Position numbers and translations under genes: made by a program | Assembly: GCF_000287055.2 (NCBI RefSeq) | Contig: NZ_AJYQ02000078.1 | Location: forward strand, 1 to 57,952 | Reading direction: 5' to 3' | DNA length: 57,952 nucleotides | Source: Vibrio genomosp. F10 str. ZF-129 | GTDB lineage: Bacteria > Pseudomonadota > Gammaproteobacteria > Enterobacterales > Vibrionaceae | Shown here: positions 1-8,713 of the stretch, one piece after another | Layout: every line of letters starts with the position of its first letter | How positions within the stretch are numbered: position 1 is the stretch's first letter | Notes under the pieces: model-generated | What the model was told of the DNA's origin: nothing | Database searches by the model: none | Seen by the model: only the letters and a program-made list of their open reading frames with translations

Positions 1-518
1 GGCAGTTAATTTCTTTAACTGCCATTATCTCTATTGCGGGAGTTGGTATTCAAACGACAATGGTCATTTTTGAAGAGGCTCCAGATAAAGAATATATTCT
101 GAGGTCAATTAAAGATATTGACCAGTCTTTAGAGGCTTATTATTCCGAAATGAGTGCTAGTCTAAATGCTGATGCTAACCAAGTAAATTGTAAGAATTTC
201 AATGTTGATCTAGTAGAGCTTATTGATGGGGGCTTTTTAGATACAACCAATATTGATAGGTCATCAAACGTGACTTTTGAAGCAAACTACAAATTGACTA
301 ATATCCCTTCTCCTCGTATTACTGCAAAGGTAATCAGGCTTAACTTCCCTAGTGTACCTTTGGCTACAAAATTTGCATCGACTCAAACATGGACAAGCAA
401 CGAAGGTACATTCGTGACAATAGAGCGACTAATTGAACATAAGGGCCAGAATAATTCTATAAGCCGAATGTACATTGATACAGACTCTCGCTGTTGGAAG
501 GAGCCAGTTAATTTATGA
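1..518 (+). CDS. Type IV pilin-like protein, 5' end outside window
   Basis: The reading frame is open from base 3 to the stop at 516-518, so the true start lies upstream of the window. The ATG at 60 is internal. The residues read before it (LISLTAIISIAGVGI and so on) are a hydrophobic helix like the N-terminus of a type IV pilin, followed by a soluble domain with two cysteines (one in QVNCKNF, one near the C-terminus in SRCWK) that could form the usual pilin disulfide. It overlaps the next prepilin-like gene by 4 bp (ATGA), so the two are translationally coupled. Inference: the major or a minor pilin of the conjugative thin pilus found upstream of many MPF-G transfer regions. A minor pilin of a host-type system is the alternative. 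Confidence 0.6.
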   Translation, partial: QLISLTAIISIAGVGIQTTMVIFEEAPDKEYILRSIKDIDQSLEAYYSEMSASLNADANQVNCKNFNVDLVELIDGGFLDTTNIDRSSNVTFEANYKLTNIPSPRITAKVIRLNFPSVPLATKFASTQTWTSNEGTFVTIERLIEHKGQNNSISRMYIDTDSRCWKEPVNL

Positions 519-1498
519 GAAATTCAATGAAAAAGCAGGGTGGTTTTGGGTATATATTACCTTTAGTTGTAATGGCTATATTGGCATCTTCAGCTTTACT
601 AGATACTTTGATGTTTACTAAGGAAGTTAAACGTTACGACCATTTCGTTAAAAATACCACTGACAAAGTCGTAGAGATAGTTAAATCCGCCTGGACCTTC
701 CATCTGGATGACCTTAATAACGAACCTGACCCTACAAGTATTAACAGGTGGCCAGAAAATACGGATTCATTGTATGCTGTCAACTACTTAGAGCAATGCG
801 ACCCGTTAGCAAGTTGTATTGAAATAAATCGAACACTTTGGGACTCACCAATTGAGTTCGAGAGATTTGTTCCTCAAGATGTTACCGATCCTCTTAATCC
901 CATAGATTTACCGGCAAAAATTCGATTCACAATTGATACTAGTGGTGCAACCGACAATGGGGCAGGTGATATCGGTCTTGCAATGGAACTTGCTAGCCAT
1001 TTTCCTGCCGGTTCGGTGATTGGTACGGAAATTTCATTTTCTGTATCAAGGCCAGCTGTTGATATTGCCCACAACGCCTTAACACGAACGGATGGTACCA
1101 ATCTCCCAACAGCCCACTGGGATTTTGATGGTTTTAATATAACTGAAATGGGTGATATGAATTTTAAAGATTATATTGGTGGTGATGGTACCCCTGTTTC
1201 CTTGCGAGATTCAGTTTTTGATACTATAAGCCTCTATTCACATGGTTCCTACATCAATAAACCATCATGTCCTGCTGGCTCTATCTCGAAAATATATCTA
1301 GGAATGTCTCAGCTTGTAGGTAGAAACTCTAAGGCTGTAAAAATGGGTTCTTTTCAAACCTATGCGACGGATAGTGGTAGTCGATGGATGGTTAATATTA
1401 GATATTACACTCAAAATACGTCTGGTGTAGGGTATTGGGAATATCCCGATGGGAACAATGGTAAAGCTTTAGCGTTCACTCGTTGTGAAACCATTTAG
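515..1498 (+). CDS. Prepilin-like protein, possible PilV-type tip adhesin
   Basis: 327 aa. The N-terminus MKKQGGFGYILPLVV is a basic leader ending in glycine, followed by a hydrophobic helix to about residue 30. That is a class III (type IV prepilin) signal with possible cleavage after GG, although the usual Glu at +5 is missing. The long C-terminal part is soluble and rich in Gly, Asp and Thr, with cysteines near residues 90-97, 248 and 323. Start at 515 overlaps the previous stop; an ATG at 527 is also possible. Position right behind a pilin-like gene and its large exported domain suggest a pilus-tip or minor pilin like PilV of conjugative type IV pili. The family is not certain. Confidence 0.5.
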   Translation: MRNSMKKQGGFGYILPLVVMAILASSALLDTLMFTKEVKRYDHFVKNTTDKVVEIVKSAWTFHLDDLNNEPDPTSINRWPENTDSLYAVNYLEQCDPLASCIEINRTLWDSPIEFERFVPQDVTDPLNPIDLPAKIRFTIDTSGATDNGAGDIGLAMELASHFPAGSVIGTEISFSVSRPAVDIAHNALTRTDGTNLPTAHWDFDGFNITEMGDMNFKDYIGGDGTPVSLRDSVFDTISLYSHGSYINKPSCPAGSISKIYLGMSQLVGRNSKAVKMGSFQTYATDSGSRWMVNIRYYTQNTSGVGYWEYPDGNNGKALAFTRCETI

Positions 1499-1533
1499 AA
1501 ACACTAATCTTCATGAAAATTCATTAAAAATTT

Positions 1534-1582
1534 CATAGAAATCAAACTCGACTCTAAATCTTTAGAGTTAGTTGATTTCATG
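1534..1582. other. Long interrupted hairpin in a 430-bp gene-free stretch
   Basis: The gene-free stretch 1499-1928 holds a large stem-loop. Outer arms GAAATCAA (1538-1545) and TTGATTTC (1572-1579) extend with CAT/ATG, and inner arms ACTCTAAA / TTTAGAGT close a two-base loop. No T-run follows, so it is not a standard terminator. It could be mRNA 3'-end protection for the pilin operon or a protein-binding palindrome. The rest of the stretch is AT-rich with no convincing reading frame, apart from the protease promoter at its right end. Confidence 0.6.
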
Positions 1583-1878
1583 TAAGTAGAACTTTAGTTT
1601 ATGCAGTTAGAACAATAGATATGTTGATCATATTGTGCTCAAATTGATTTGTTAAAAGAGTAATTTCGATGCTTAGATTTACTACAACCTTTGGTTGGCA
1701 TCACTTAATTCCATATCACTTCTGTGACCTATATATTTTTCTCCATTTGAGAAGAACCTCACAAGCCGCAATTTTTAAATTAGCTCTCACCATTTAATTC
1801 AGCGATGACTAATTTAAAGAAATCGAATATTTCCCACCTTCATATTTTTGCACACAAGGTCTAATCGTGTTCTCATGG

Positions 1879-1907
1879 TTGACACGTTGTGCAGAGTTTC
1901 ATATTAT
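1879..1907 (+). promoter_or_regulatory. Sigma-70 promoter of the metalloprotease gene
   Basis: TTGACA at 1879-1884, 17-bp spacer, TATTAT at 1902-1907: a near-consensus promoter about 20 bp ahead of the AAGGAG ribosome site of the protease gene. The protease is therefore expressed on its own, not with the pilin genes. Confidence 0.75.
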
Positions 1908-1928
1908 ATTTAAAAAAGGAGTATTATT

Positions 1929-3803
1929 ATGCTTTCAACAAAGGTATTGGCATCGTTAGCCATTCTATTGAGTGCGACTACTGCAACTACTCAAGCTATG
2001 TCAATTGGTTCTAGAGACAAAACTTCAGTGGTATCCGCAAGGTCTGTTTCTTCATATTCTTCAGGGATTTCGATTCCAGTCTGTTCAATTGACTATACAA
2101 CTCTATCTAAAGAGCACTATCAAAGAGTTGCTTTCTATGTGACTGAAGATGTTTTGGACTATGCGACAAGAGAGCAAGTTGAAGATTGGATCGATACTCA
2201 GATTAACTATTCAAATCTTGGTCTTAAGAACAGTTGCGTTGACTTCCAACAAGAAGTCGCGGTGATACGATATGTAGAGTCACCTGTTAATCAACAAGAT
2301 TACGGGTCAAATTTTACTTACGATACACAAGAAGTAACAGCAGATGTTTATAATGACATCATTGCTTCTTTAGATGTTGATGATCTAAGGTTACCATCGC
2401 GAACCCCAATGGGTAGAACTGGCGACGTTATTAATGCAGATTGGTTGAAGTATTCATTTGATCGTGTAGTTAGTGTGCGACCTTATTACCAAGCAAGCGG
2501 CTCTAAAGGTTCAATCTGTGGTGTGGGCCTTGGCAATTGGTCCCGACCGAATAAAGCCTCACCAGACTACATGGATGCGCCAGAAAACTTTTGGGGTGAA
2601 GTGAAGATTGGTTCGGATGCATTCTCAACAGTGTTGTACCCAAATGATTCGATTTGTTCTTCAAACGATATTGTTGCCCATGAACTCGGACATACTAATG
2701 GCCTCTCTCATGAACGGTCTTCAAATCCAGAGAATAATCACGCTGATGCACTTGGGTTTGCTGCAAGTTGTAATGGCGAGAGAAGTATCATGTGGTCTGG
2801 AACTGGAAATGTACGATCTGTACCATTCTTCTCATCCCCTAATATTACGTCTTCAGGTATTCCTTGTGGTAGTCCTGATACATCGTTCGGGAATGACTCT
2901 AGTGAAACATTGAAGTATCAATTAGGGACTTCTTACAAACATAACTCACCTCGTGTTACTCCTTTTCAAGGTGTGGTTGATCCAGGAACCAGTGGATCTG
3001 TTGGAGACACTTCCACATGGAATACGATTACTAGTAATCGCTACAATAATATGACTGTTTCAGGTGAAGTAAACTTTGGGACTATGCCATCAATTATTAA
3101 TGAATCTAATGGTTCATTTAATGTTGAAGTTACAAGAACCAATACAACTTTGGTTGGTGATGTGCTCGTTCGAGCATATGGTGATGGAAATATTATTGCT
3201 GGTTATGATTTCGACTTCGAAAAAATGGTCAGTTTTGGTATTGGAGAGTCTAGTAAGACGGTAACCTTTAATACGACTGAATCTGGTTTGTACCGTCAAA
3301 ATGGTCAAGTAACCTTTAAGCTTGAAACGCCATATCAAATGATTTTAGGTTCGACAAATACCTATACCCTGAACTACCAACCTACGTTGAGTGGATTCTC
3401 TGGTAAAGTTCTAATTACCAGTGCAACCGCATCATGTAGCGTAACTTGTGAAGGGATCGTACAGTTAACGAGAACGGGTGGGGCTCAAGGTTCGATTGAA
3501 GTTGACCTAGTTTACAGACTAAATGGGTATGAGATTGTTAGTGACACTGTTACATTTGCTGATGGTGAAACTTCAAAGCAATCAAACATAACTCATACTT
3601 CCATGTTTGATTTAACAGTTGATGTATCTGCTGGAAATCCTTCGGTTGCTTCTTATAGTCGTGCCATGTTCAGCAATGATGATGGCGGATCCGATAATGG
3701 GTCAGACTCTGGTAGTTCAACTGATACTGGGGGCTCAAGTGGCGGCTCAATTGGTTTCCTTGGTTTGCTCATGATGATGATGATGCATTATAGGAGAAAA
3801 TGA
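1929..3803 (+). CDS. Secreted zinc metalloprotease with Calx-beta-like repeats and GlyGly-CTERM anchor
   Basis: 624 aa. Sec signal peptide to about residue 23 (cleavage near TQA-MS). The metzincin zinc site HELGHTNGLSH is at 251-261: three histidines and the catalytic Glu are present. After the catalytic domain (about 60-345) come two beta-sandwich repeats resembling Calx-beta domains (about 375-480 and 490-585; compare INESNGSFNVEVTRT and the acidic FGIGESSKTV turn). An Asp/Gly/Ser linker follows, then SGGSIGFLGLLMMMMM and a basic end. That tail is a GlyGly-CTERM signal, the rhombosortase/type II secretion surface signal common in Vibrio and Shewanella. RBS AAGGAG. Likely cleaves host-surface or matrix proteins; the substrate is unknown. 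The run of methionines in the membrane segment is unusual. Confidence 0.85.
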   Translation: MLSTKVLASLAILLSATTATTQAMSIGSRDKTSVVSARSVSSYSSGISIPVCSIDYTTLSKEHYQRVAFYVTEDVLDYATREQVEDWIDTQINYSNLGLKNSCVDFQQEVAVIRYVESPVNQQDYGSNFTYDTQEVTADVYNDIIASLDVDDLRLPSRTPMGRTGDVINADWLKYSFDRVVSVRPYYQASGSKGSICGVGLGNWSRPNKASPDYMDAPENFWGEVKIGSDAFSTVLYPNDSICSSNDIVAHELGHTNGLSHERSSNPENNHADALGFAASCNGERSIMWSGTGNVRSVPFFSSPNITSSGIPCGSPDTSFGNDSSETLKYQLGTSYKHNSPRVTPFQGVVDPGTSGSVGDTSTWNTITSNRYNNMTVSGEVNFGTMPSIINESNGSFNVEVTRTNTTLVGDVLVRAYGDGNIIAGYDFDFEKMVSFGIGESSKTVTFNTTESGLYRQNGQVTFKLETPYQMILGSTNTYTLNYQPTLSGFSGKVLITSATASCSVTCEGIVQLTRTGGAQGSIEVDLVYRLNGYEIVSDTVTFADGETSKQSNITHTSMFDLTVDVSAGNPSVASYSRAMFSNDDGGSDNGSDSGSSTDTGGSSGGSIGFLGLLMMMMMHYRRK

Positions 3804-3820
3804 GAACATTTAAGATATAA

Positions 3821-3847
3821 AAACGACCTATTAAGGTCGTTTTTTTT
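3821..3847 (+). terminator. Rho-independent terminator after the metalloprotease
   Basis: Stem ACGACCT / AGGTCGT with loop ATTA, followed by an eight-base T-run. Confidence 0.9.
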
Positions 3848-3929
3848 GGTTTGATATGCAAACCTAGACTGCTGTTGCAGTAGAAATGAGATTGATAACT
3901 CGTCTCGAATCTCGACTTGCGTTACCATC

Positions 3930-3958
3930 TTGCAATAATGGTTAAATGGTGACATAAT
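3930..3958 (+). promoter_or_regulatory. Putative parAB promoter
   Basis: TTGCAA at 3930-3935, 17-bp spacer, CATAAT at 3953-3958, about 40 bp before the parA ATG. P1-type ParA proteins usually repress their own promoter; an operator is likely nearby, but I see no clear palindrome. Confidence 0.6.
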
Positions 3959-3997
3959 TTATTGGTTGAAACGAATATTGGCCTTCGGGAGTAAAAA

Positions 3998-5233
3998 ATG
4001 ATAGTTGAAGAATTAAATAAATTAGGGAAACGAGCTTCCTTTATAGCTAAAGGAAACCAAAAGACGATTGAAGCTTTTTCAAATAAAAATCATGCCGATG
4101 TAACTTATTCCTCTGATGAATTATGCGCAATGATGGATTGCTATGCTAAACCACGAGATCTCAGAGAGCATTTGAAGAAATTGATGGAAGATGGAGTCTA
4201 TAGTTTTGATCAGTTAGCAAATAAACAATATGCTCTGACACAAGATCAGGTTCGATGGTTAGCCGATCACAACAAACAGCCAAAATATGAATACAAATCA
4301 TTAAGAGCTGTCGTAGCAGCATTTCTCAATTTAAAAGGTGGAGTAGGCAAAAGTACTCTTACTGTAAACTTTGCTGAAGGTTGCACGTTAATGCCTTCAA
4401 CAATCGTCCAAGATAAGAAGATTTTAATAATAGATCTTGACCCTCAAGCCTCAACGACATTTCATTTTCTTAAAGGTAAACTACAAGAAAATCACATTTC
4501 AGCTACTCAGCTTATGTCTATGGAGTCTGATGATATTAATAGAAAACTGATTGAGGAGTGGTCAATCTGTAAAACGAACAATGCCAATATTGATATCATC
4601 GCATCGTCAACTAATGATGGTTTTGTTGCAGATACTTTATATGGCCTTGCAGAAAAACAAAATATTGCAGTACATGATTTATTAAGAATAAAGGTTATTG
4701 AACATATTCAAGATGATTACGACTATATACTTCTAGATGTTGGTCCACATTTAGATGCGGTTCTCAAAACAGCTCTTGGTGCAATCGATGGTTTTTTCTT
4801 GCCGACCACACCAAAGATTATTGATTTCGATTCGACACTTAAATTCATTGGGCGATGGGAAGATTTGTTTGGTGAACTCGAAAATGAAGGTTATGACTTG
4901 AAAAGGCTAAAGTTCATTAAAGGCTTCTTAAACATGACTAGTGCATCAAGTTCAAGTTTAAAGGAAGAATACAATCATCGAGCGCATTTAGACTTAAGAC
5001 AAATTTTCAAACAGTCCTATATACCTGCACAGTTATCAGATTCATTTGTTCATCAAAGGTGTATGAATTATGGGTACACAGTGTTTTCAATGAGTGAGCG
5101 TGGTTACAAGCATTATGAAATTGGAGATATCAAAACTTTTTCTAATAAAAAAAGTGAACTTTCGAAGTGGGTAGAACAAATAGAAATGACACTAATTGAT
5201 TGCCATGAAGAAATGGAGACATACAATGAGTGA
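3998..5233 (+). CDS. parA: ParA partition ATPase (P1/SopA type)
   Basis: 411 aa. The N-terminal 100 residues form a helical, DNA-binding-like extension, as in P1 ParA and SopA. Then a deviant Walker A, KGGVGKST (about 113-120), the second ATPase motif LIIDLDPQAST (about 148), and DYILLDVGP (about 246). The length is typical of type Ia ParA. RBS GGGAG at suitable distance from ATG 3998. It drives segregation of the element by forming a nucleoid-bound ATP-dependent gradient with ParB bound at a centromere. It overlaps parB by 8 bp. The N-terminal extension suggests autorepression of the operon. A partition system of this size and type is more usual on low-copy plasmids than on integrated elements. 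Confidence 0.93.
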   Translation: MIVEELNKLGKRASFIAKGNQKTIEAFSNKNHADVTYSSDELCAMMDCYAKPRDLREHLKKLMEDGVYSFDQLANKQYALTQDQVRWLADHNKQPKYEYKSLRAVVAAFLNLKGGVGKSTLTVNFAEGCTLMPSTIVQDKKILIIDLDPQASTTFHFLKGKLQENHISATQLMSMESDDINRKLIEEWSICKTNNANIDIIASSTNDGFVADTLYGLAEKQNIAVHDLLRIKVIEHIQDDYDYILLDVGPHLDAVLKTALGAIDGFFLPTTPKIIDFDSTLKFIGRWEDLFGELENEGYDLKRLKFIKGFLNMTSASSSSLKEEYNHRAHLDLRQIFKQSYIPAQLSDSFVHQRCMNYGYTVFSMSERGYKHYEIGDIKTFSNKKSELSKWVEQIEMTLIDCHEEMETYNE

Positions 5234-6380
5234 ATCAAGACAAGCAAAAGAACTTAGAGAAAAAACTAAAAATGCGACAATGATTTCTCATATTACTACT
5301 GCTATGGATCTAAGCGGCGTTAGTTTGGATAAAGATGTTCTACTAAAGAATATTGATGAGTTACATAAATTAGCAACAAAGGTTATGGATGGGGATGAAG
5401 TAGACTGGTCAAAATTCACTTCCCATCAAGAAGGTCAAGTTACGGCTCTAAATATGACGATTGATTCGCTTCTTGAAGGATCCAAAGAAGTTCAAGTCTT
5501 ACGAGAATATTCGACTCCTGGGATTATTGATGGAGAGGTTGTCACTAAATACTTAGTAATCATCCCACATCATTTGATTGAGGAGACGACATATGTTGTT
5601 GAAGAGAACGACCGTGAACAAAAATCCTTAAACGCAAATACATTGTCGTACATATTGAACACGCTTACTGAAAAGGGGCAACTTGTTGCTGCAGAAGCAT
5701 ACAATGATAAACAGAAGGGTAAATACGCTGTTATCGAAGGCTCTTCAAGACGTGCGAGTTGTATGTTGGGTAAACGTGCTTTTAGAATGTGGGTTACTGA
5801 TACGGTACCGAGTAAGGAAGCTGCTGAGTATATTTCTGAGGTAGGCAATGCATCGAAAGCCTTTTCAAGCTATGAGATTGGTAAAAAGATAATTCGTTTC
5901 AGTAACAAGTTCCCAGACGCATCAAGAGAGGCCATTGCTGAACAATTCAAAATGAAGATGGGCCGAGTGTCGTTATTTATCAATGCTGTAGAAATAGTCC
6001 CAATTGAAGCTTATCTTAGATTTCCATCAGTGACCTCTGTTAGTCGAGAAGTTATCGAGAAACTAGTGCCTATTTTCCGTCGCTTTCATAATAAAGATAA
6101 GAAAAATGGCAATGGCGATTTTACTAAACGATTGCTCGATTCAATTAAGGCCATAGATTTAGATGGAATGAATGACAGTGAGGTCCTTGAAGAGGTCATC
6201 TTAACTGCTGATAACATTCTTCCAAAAGTTAAGACTGTCGCAGTTAGTAATTGGGTTAATGTTGGCAACTCGAAATATTTGAGCGACATCAATGAATCTG
6301 AGAAGTCTGTAACGTTGAAGCTACAAAATGTAGATCAAACTGTATTGGATAAATATAAGAGATTTCTTGAGTCCTTATAA
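5226..6380 (+). CDS. parB: ParB/SopB-type centromere-binding protein
   Basis: 384 aa from ATG 5226, chosen because GGAGA lies 8 bp upstream and the start overlaps the parA stop. The middle carries a ParB/Srx-like core with the motif EGSSRRAS (about 174-181), the signature of the CTP-binding ParB N-domain of SopB/P1 ParB proteins. A KorB-like helix-turn-helix region follows (SSYEIGKKIIRF to MGRVSLFINAVEIV). The C-terminus is a likely dimerisation domain. Partner of ParA. The cognate centromere was not found: no iterated repeat is visible in the 160 bp downstream. Confidence 0.9.
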   Translation: MSESRQAKELREKTKNATMISHITTAMDLSGVSLDKDVLLKNIDELHKLATKVMDGDEVDWSKFTSHQEGQVTALNMTIDSLLEGSKEVQVLREYSTPGIIDGEVVTKYLVIIPHHLIEETTYVVEENDREQKSLNANTLSYILNTLTEKGQLVAAEAYNDKQKGKYAVIEGSSRRASCMLGKRAFRMWVTDTVPSKEAAEYISEVGNASKAFSSYEIGKKIIRFSNKFPDASREAIAEQFKMKMGRVSLFINAVEIVPIEAYLRFPSVTSVSREVIEKLVPIFRRFHNKDKKNGNGDFTKRLLDSIKAIDLDGMNDSEVLEEVILTADNILPKVKTVAVSNWVNVGNSKYLSDINESEKSVTLKLQNVDQTVLDKYKRFLESL

Positions 6381-6414
6381 CAACATCAACGTACAAAATT
6401 CAAAACTATCCCAG

Positions 6415-6445
6415 AACCACACGTATTTTCCGTGTGGTTTTTTTT
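6415..6445 (+). terminator. Terminator after parB
   Basis: Stem AACCACACG / CGTGTGGTT with a seven-base loop, then a T-run. It separates parAB from the transfer operon. Confidence 0.9.
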
Positions 6446-6451
6446 CATTCA

Positions 6452-6464
6452 AAAAACGCCGCTA
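6452..6464 (+). promoter_or_regulatory. ACGCCGC site upstream of transfer operon 1
   Basis: AAAACGCCGCTAAAA, with the heptamer at 6456-6462. Its first base is 89 bp before the ATG of the first transfer gene. The same heptamer in the same orientation lies 88-93 bp before three other operons of the window. A possible -10 (TATCGT) starts 48 bp downstream of it, so it would sit at or just upstream of the -35 region: the place of an activator site. Confidence 0.6.
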
Positions 6465-6544
6465 AAATGATGCCAGTCAGACATGGTCAAAAATAGTTGT
6501 TCTCTCTAGTATCGTTAGTAAGAGTTTCAACTTAATGGATAAGC

Positions 6545-6850
6545 ATGCTTCAGACTAATAATTCAAAATGGTTGTTTTTTACGGTTGTACTGATTATTTC
6601 CTCATCGGTTAATGCCAGTACTCAGTCATATCGAGAGCACCTCCTTAATGCCAGGGCTCAGTTAAACCAAGCAATACTTGCACTTGAAAGAGCAGAAAGA
6701 GCAAATGATGGTTCTCAGAGGTACAGTTTCGATACGATTGAAGGGAAGCGTTCTATACGTGAAGTTATGGAAGGCGTTGACCATTTTATGAGTGCACCAC
6801 TACAGCCTCAATTGATACCTAATCAATACTCGAATAAAGAAGGCGACTGA
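6545..6850 (+). CDS. RAQPRD-family ICE transfer protein
   Basis: 101 aa. Signal peptide MLQTNNSKWLFFTVVLIISSSVNA, then a short helical domain with NARAQLNQAILALERAERA and RYSFD. This matches the Plasmid_RAQPRD family (TIGR01690): a leucine- and arginine-rich helix followed by R-x-x-F-D. It is probably periplasmic; its role in mating is unknown, but the family opens the MPF-G gene cluster in ICEs such as PFGI-1 and clc. First gene of a tightly packed operon (2 bp to the next). The ribosome site is weak (GGATAAGC). Confidence 0.8.
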   Translation: MLQTNNSKWLFFTVVLIISSSVNASTQSYREHLLNARAQLNQAILALERAERANDGSQRYSFDTIEGKRSIREVMEGVDHFMSAPLQPQLIPNQYSNKEGD

Positions 6851-6852
6851 AT

Positions 6853-7107
6853 ATGGCTTGTGATAAACCGAGTAAGGAATGTTTGAAGCCAGCATTTGAT
6901 GCAGTGGCTGGTTCTGATGCGGTTAATGCACTTTTAAACGTTATTACAGCAACATGGTACGTATCGATATTGTTTCTAGGTCTACTTATCATACTTGCTA
7001 TGATGGTTGGCCTTAGTACAGGTAAGCCGAACGCACTTACATATTTCACTCAGTTTTTAAGATTTGCAGCTTTAGTTACTTTTGTAGGTTTAATAATAGG
7101 GACATAA
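6853..7107 (+). CDS. Small ICE membrane protein, PFL_4701-like (TIGR03758)
   Basis: 84 aa. Soluble N-terminus with two cysteines (CDKPSKEC), then two transmembrane helices (about 35-53 and 65-82). Size, topology and position between the RAQPRD gene and the pilin-like gene match the PFL_4701/DUF3262 family of MPF-G systems. It is probably an inner-membrane part of the mating apparatus. The coding sequence begins 2 bp after the previous stop and ends 1 bp before the next start. Confidence 0.7.
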   Translation: MACDKPSKECLKPAFDAVAGSDAVNALLNVITATWYVSILFLGLLIILAMMVGLSTGKPNALTYFTQFLRFAALVTFVGLIIGT

Positions 7108-7108
7108 C

Positions 7109-7480
7109 ATGATTTACCAAGTTAAAAAAAGAATCTGTGCAATATACATCTTTATTTGCACTCAACTGGCTTCATTTCAGGCCTTCGCTTTAAATCCACC
7201 GTCAGCACCTAAGATTTCGGGGCTTACTCAGGGTGATAGTAATTGGATAAACGTATTAACCGTCATTGTTGCGGAAGTAGGTAATCTCGGCGCATTAAGT
7301 GTTACTGCATTCATCTCCTTAGCTGGCTTAATAGGACTTGGTGTAGCTATCTGCCTTGAATTATTTACTGAACGTGGTTCAGGTAAACAAATTGCTTTTG
7401 CGGGCGCGATTTTAGCAATTGGTTTGACTACATCCGCATACCTTGTTCAAGACTTATTGACACTTTTAGGTAAATCATAA
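7109..7480 (+). CDS. Putative conjugative pilin, PFL_4702-like (TIGR03745/DUF2976)
   Basis: 123 aa. A long signal sequence (cleavage probably at QAFA-LN, about residue 28) and two hydrophobic helices separated by a short charged turn (TERGSGKQ). This is the layout of cyclised or VirB2/TraA-like pilins. The position in the operon is that of TIGR03745. By analogy it is the subunit of the conjugative pilus; no experimental role is known to me. Confidence 0.7.
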   Translation: MIYQVKKRICAIYIFICTQLASFQAFALNPPSAPKISGLTQGDSNWINVLTVIVAEVGNLGALSVTAFISLAGLIGLGVAICLELFTERGSGKQIAFAGAILAIGLTTSAYLVQDLLTLLGKS

Positions 7481-7481
7481 A

Positions 7482-8018
7482 GTGTCTGGCCAATACCCTG
7501 AAAGTTCACTCGACGAAATTCAAATGTCCCCAAGTGTTATTAAGGGGGTCTCGCTAGGGGAACTTGCGATCATCGTATTTTTAACACTATTTGAAGTAGC
7601 TTGGTTTTGCATTCAATTGTCTAACCTGATCCCTTTCTTTAAATTCTTTGTGGTTGTATTTGGAATGGGGATGCTCATTAAAAGGTCGATTACACGCTGT
7701 ATGAAAATGAGCAAGTTAAAGAAACAACTTCCTGGTGCATTGGCCCATTTATCAATTAAAAGATCACTTAAAAGTTATTTAACTCCATCAATAATTGTTC
7801 TGTTTTTTAGCTTGTTTTTTATATTGTTCATCATATTGCCAGTTATTTTTTCAATATTTGGATTGGCTTCGCTAAGTTTTTTAGCAGCACCCTATTTGAT
7901 GGGGTACTTAATTATGAAATGTACAAGTGATGTTGAAGCTTTTTCCCCAAAGGCTACACCATCGAATAAAGATGATCTCATAGTTTCAGATACTATTTTT
8001 AGTACAAATAAATATTAA
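7482..8018 (+). CDS. TraL-like ICE membrane protein (TIGR03750/DUF3487-like)
   Basis: 178 aa, starting with GTG one base after the previous stop. Hydrophobic segments at about 30-65 and 100-150. The first two-thirds resemble DUF3487/TraL-type proteins that anchor the conjugative pilus base. It is longer than the usual 110-130 aa because of a hydrophobic C-terminal extension. The start could be debated, since no strong ribosome site is visible and translation is probably coupled. Confidence 0.65.
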   Translation: MSGQYPESSLDEIQMSPSVIKGVSLGELAIIVFLTLFEVAWFCIQLSNLIPFFKFFVVVFGMGMLIKRSITRCMKMSKLKKQLPGALAHLSIKRSLKSYLTPSIIVLFFSLFFILFIILPVIFSIFGLASLSFLAAPYLMGYLIMKCTSDVEAFSPKATPSNKDDLIVSDTIFSTNKY

Positions 8019-8029
8019 GGATACAATTC

Positions 8030-8713
8030 ATGGCTGGTCCTAGAAGTAAGGCTGAACAACTTCAAAAGATTATTTTCTGGCTACTTGTAGGCCATGTAAT
8101 ATGGCCTGTTGTTATATTGAAACTGTCATCAAATATAGATGCAATCCCAAGAGAAATGACTGTAGATGTACCACCGGACCTAAATATGGGGATAACTCGT
8201 AAATTATATGAAAGGGATCCGGCTCAAGTGCATGGTTATGCTTATATGATTCATGAACTCATCAATAGTTGGGATGAGATTGAAGACAAAAAGAAGCTTG
8301 ATATTTCAACAGAAGAAAAACGCAGTCAGTCTTTTCCGGTGCAGCTTGTGAGTGATTATCGCTGTTACATTACTCAGGAATTTGAAAAAGAGCTCACTCA
8401 AAGAAGAGAAAATTATGTGGCCAAAGGTGAATATATAGGCCAAGCCAGATACTCAAATCTGATCCCCGACCTGGCTTTTTCAGATAAAAATGTATATTCA
8501 TTGGGCGACTCTTGGGTTGTCGATTTACCAGTCACGCAGACCGAGTATTACAACGGGACTAAGCTTTATTCTAGAGATATCAGCGTAAAGTACAGAGTCA
8601 TAAGAGGCGAGTCACGAGCAATTAATTGTCATGGTGCTCAATGGAACTTTCAATTAGCGGGGTTCTATGAAGAACCTAAAACTATAATTAGAAACTCAGT
8701 GGAGACTCAATAA
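8030..8713 (+). CDS. TraE/VirB8-like ICE protein (TIGR03746/DUF2895)
   Basis: 227 aa. One membrane anchor (about 15-33), then a periplasmic domain with the family's 'ITRKLYERDPAQVHGYAY' region followed by a VirB8-like fold. AAGGAT lies 10 bp upstream of the ATG. It would be a periplasmic scaffold component of the inner-membrane complex. The stop overlaps the next start (TAATG). Confidence 0.78.
   Translation: MAGPRSKAEQLQKIIFWLLVGHVIWPVVILKLSSNIDAIPREMTVDVPPDLNMGITRKLYERDPAQVHGYAYMIHELINSWDEIEDKKKLDISTEEKRSQSFPVQLVSDYRCYITQEFEKELTQRRENYVAKGEYIGQARYSNLIPDLAFSDKNVYSLGDSWVVDLPVTQTEYYNGTKLYSRDISVKYRVIRGESRAINCHGAQWNFQLAGFYEEPKTIIRNSVETQ

Noticed and set aside
3076..3338. Frames of 60-75 codons inside the metalloprotease gene on both strands
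   Set aside because: Overprinted by a complete gene with clear domains; no start signals of their own.
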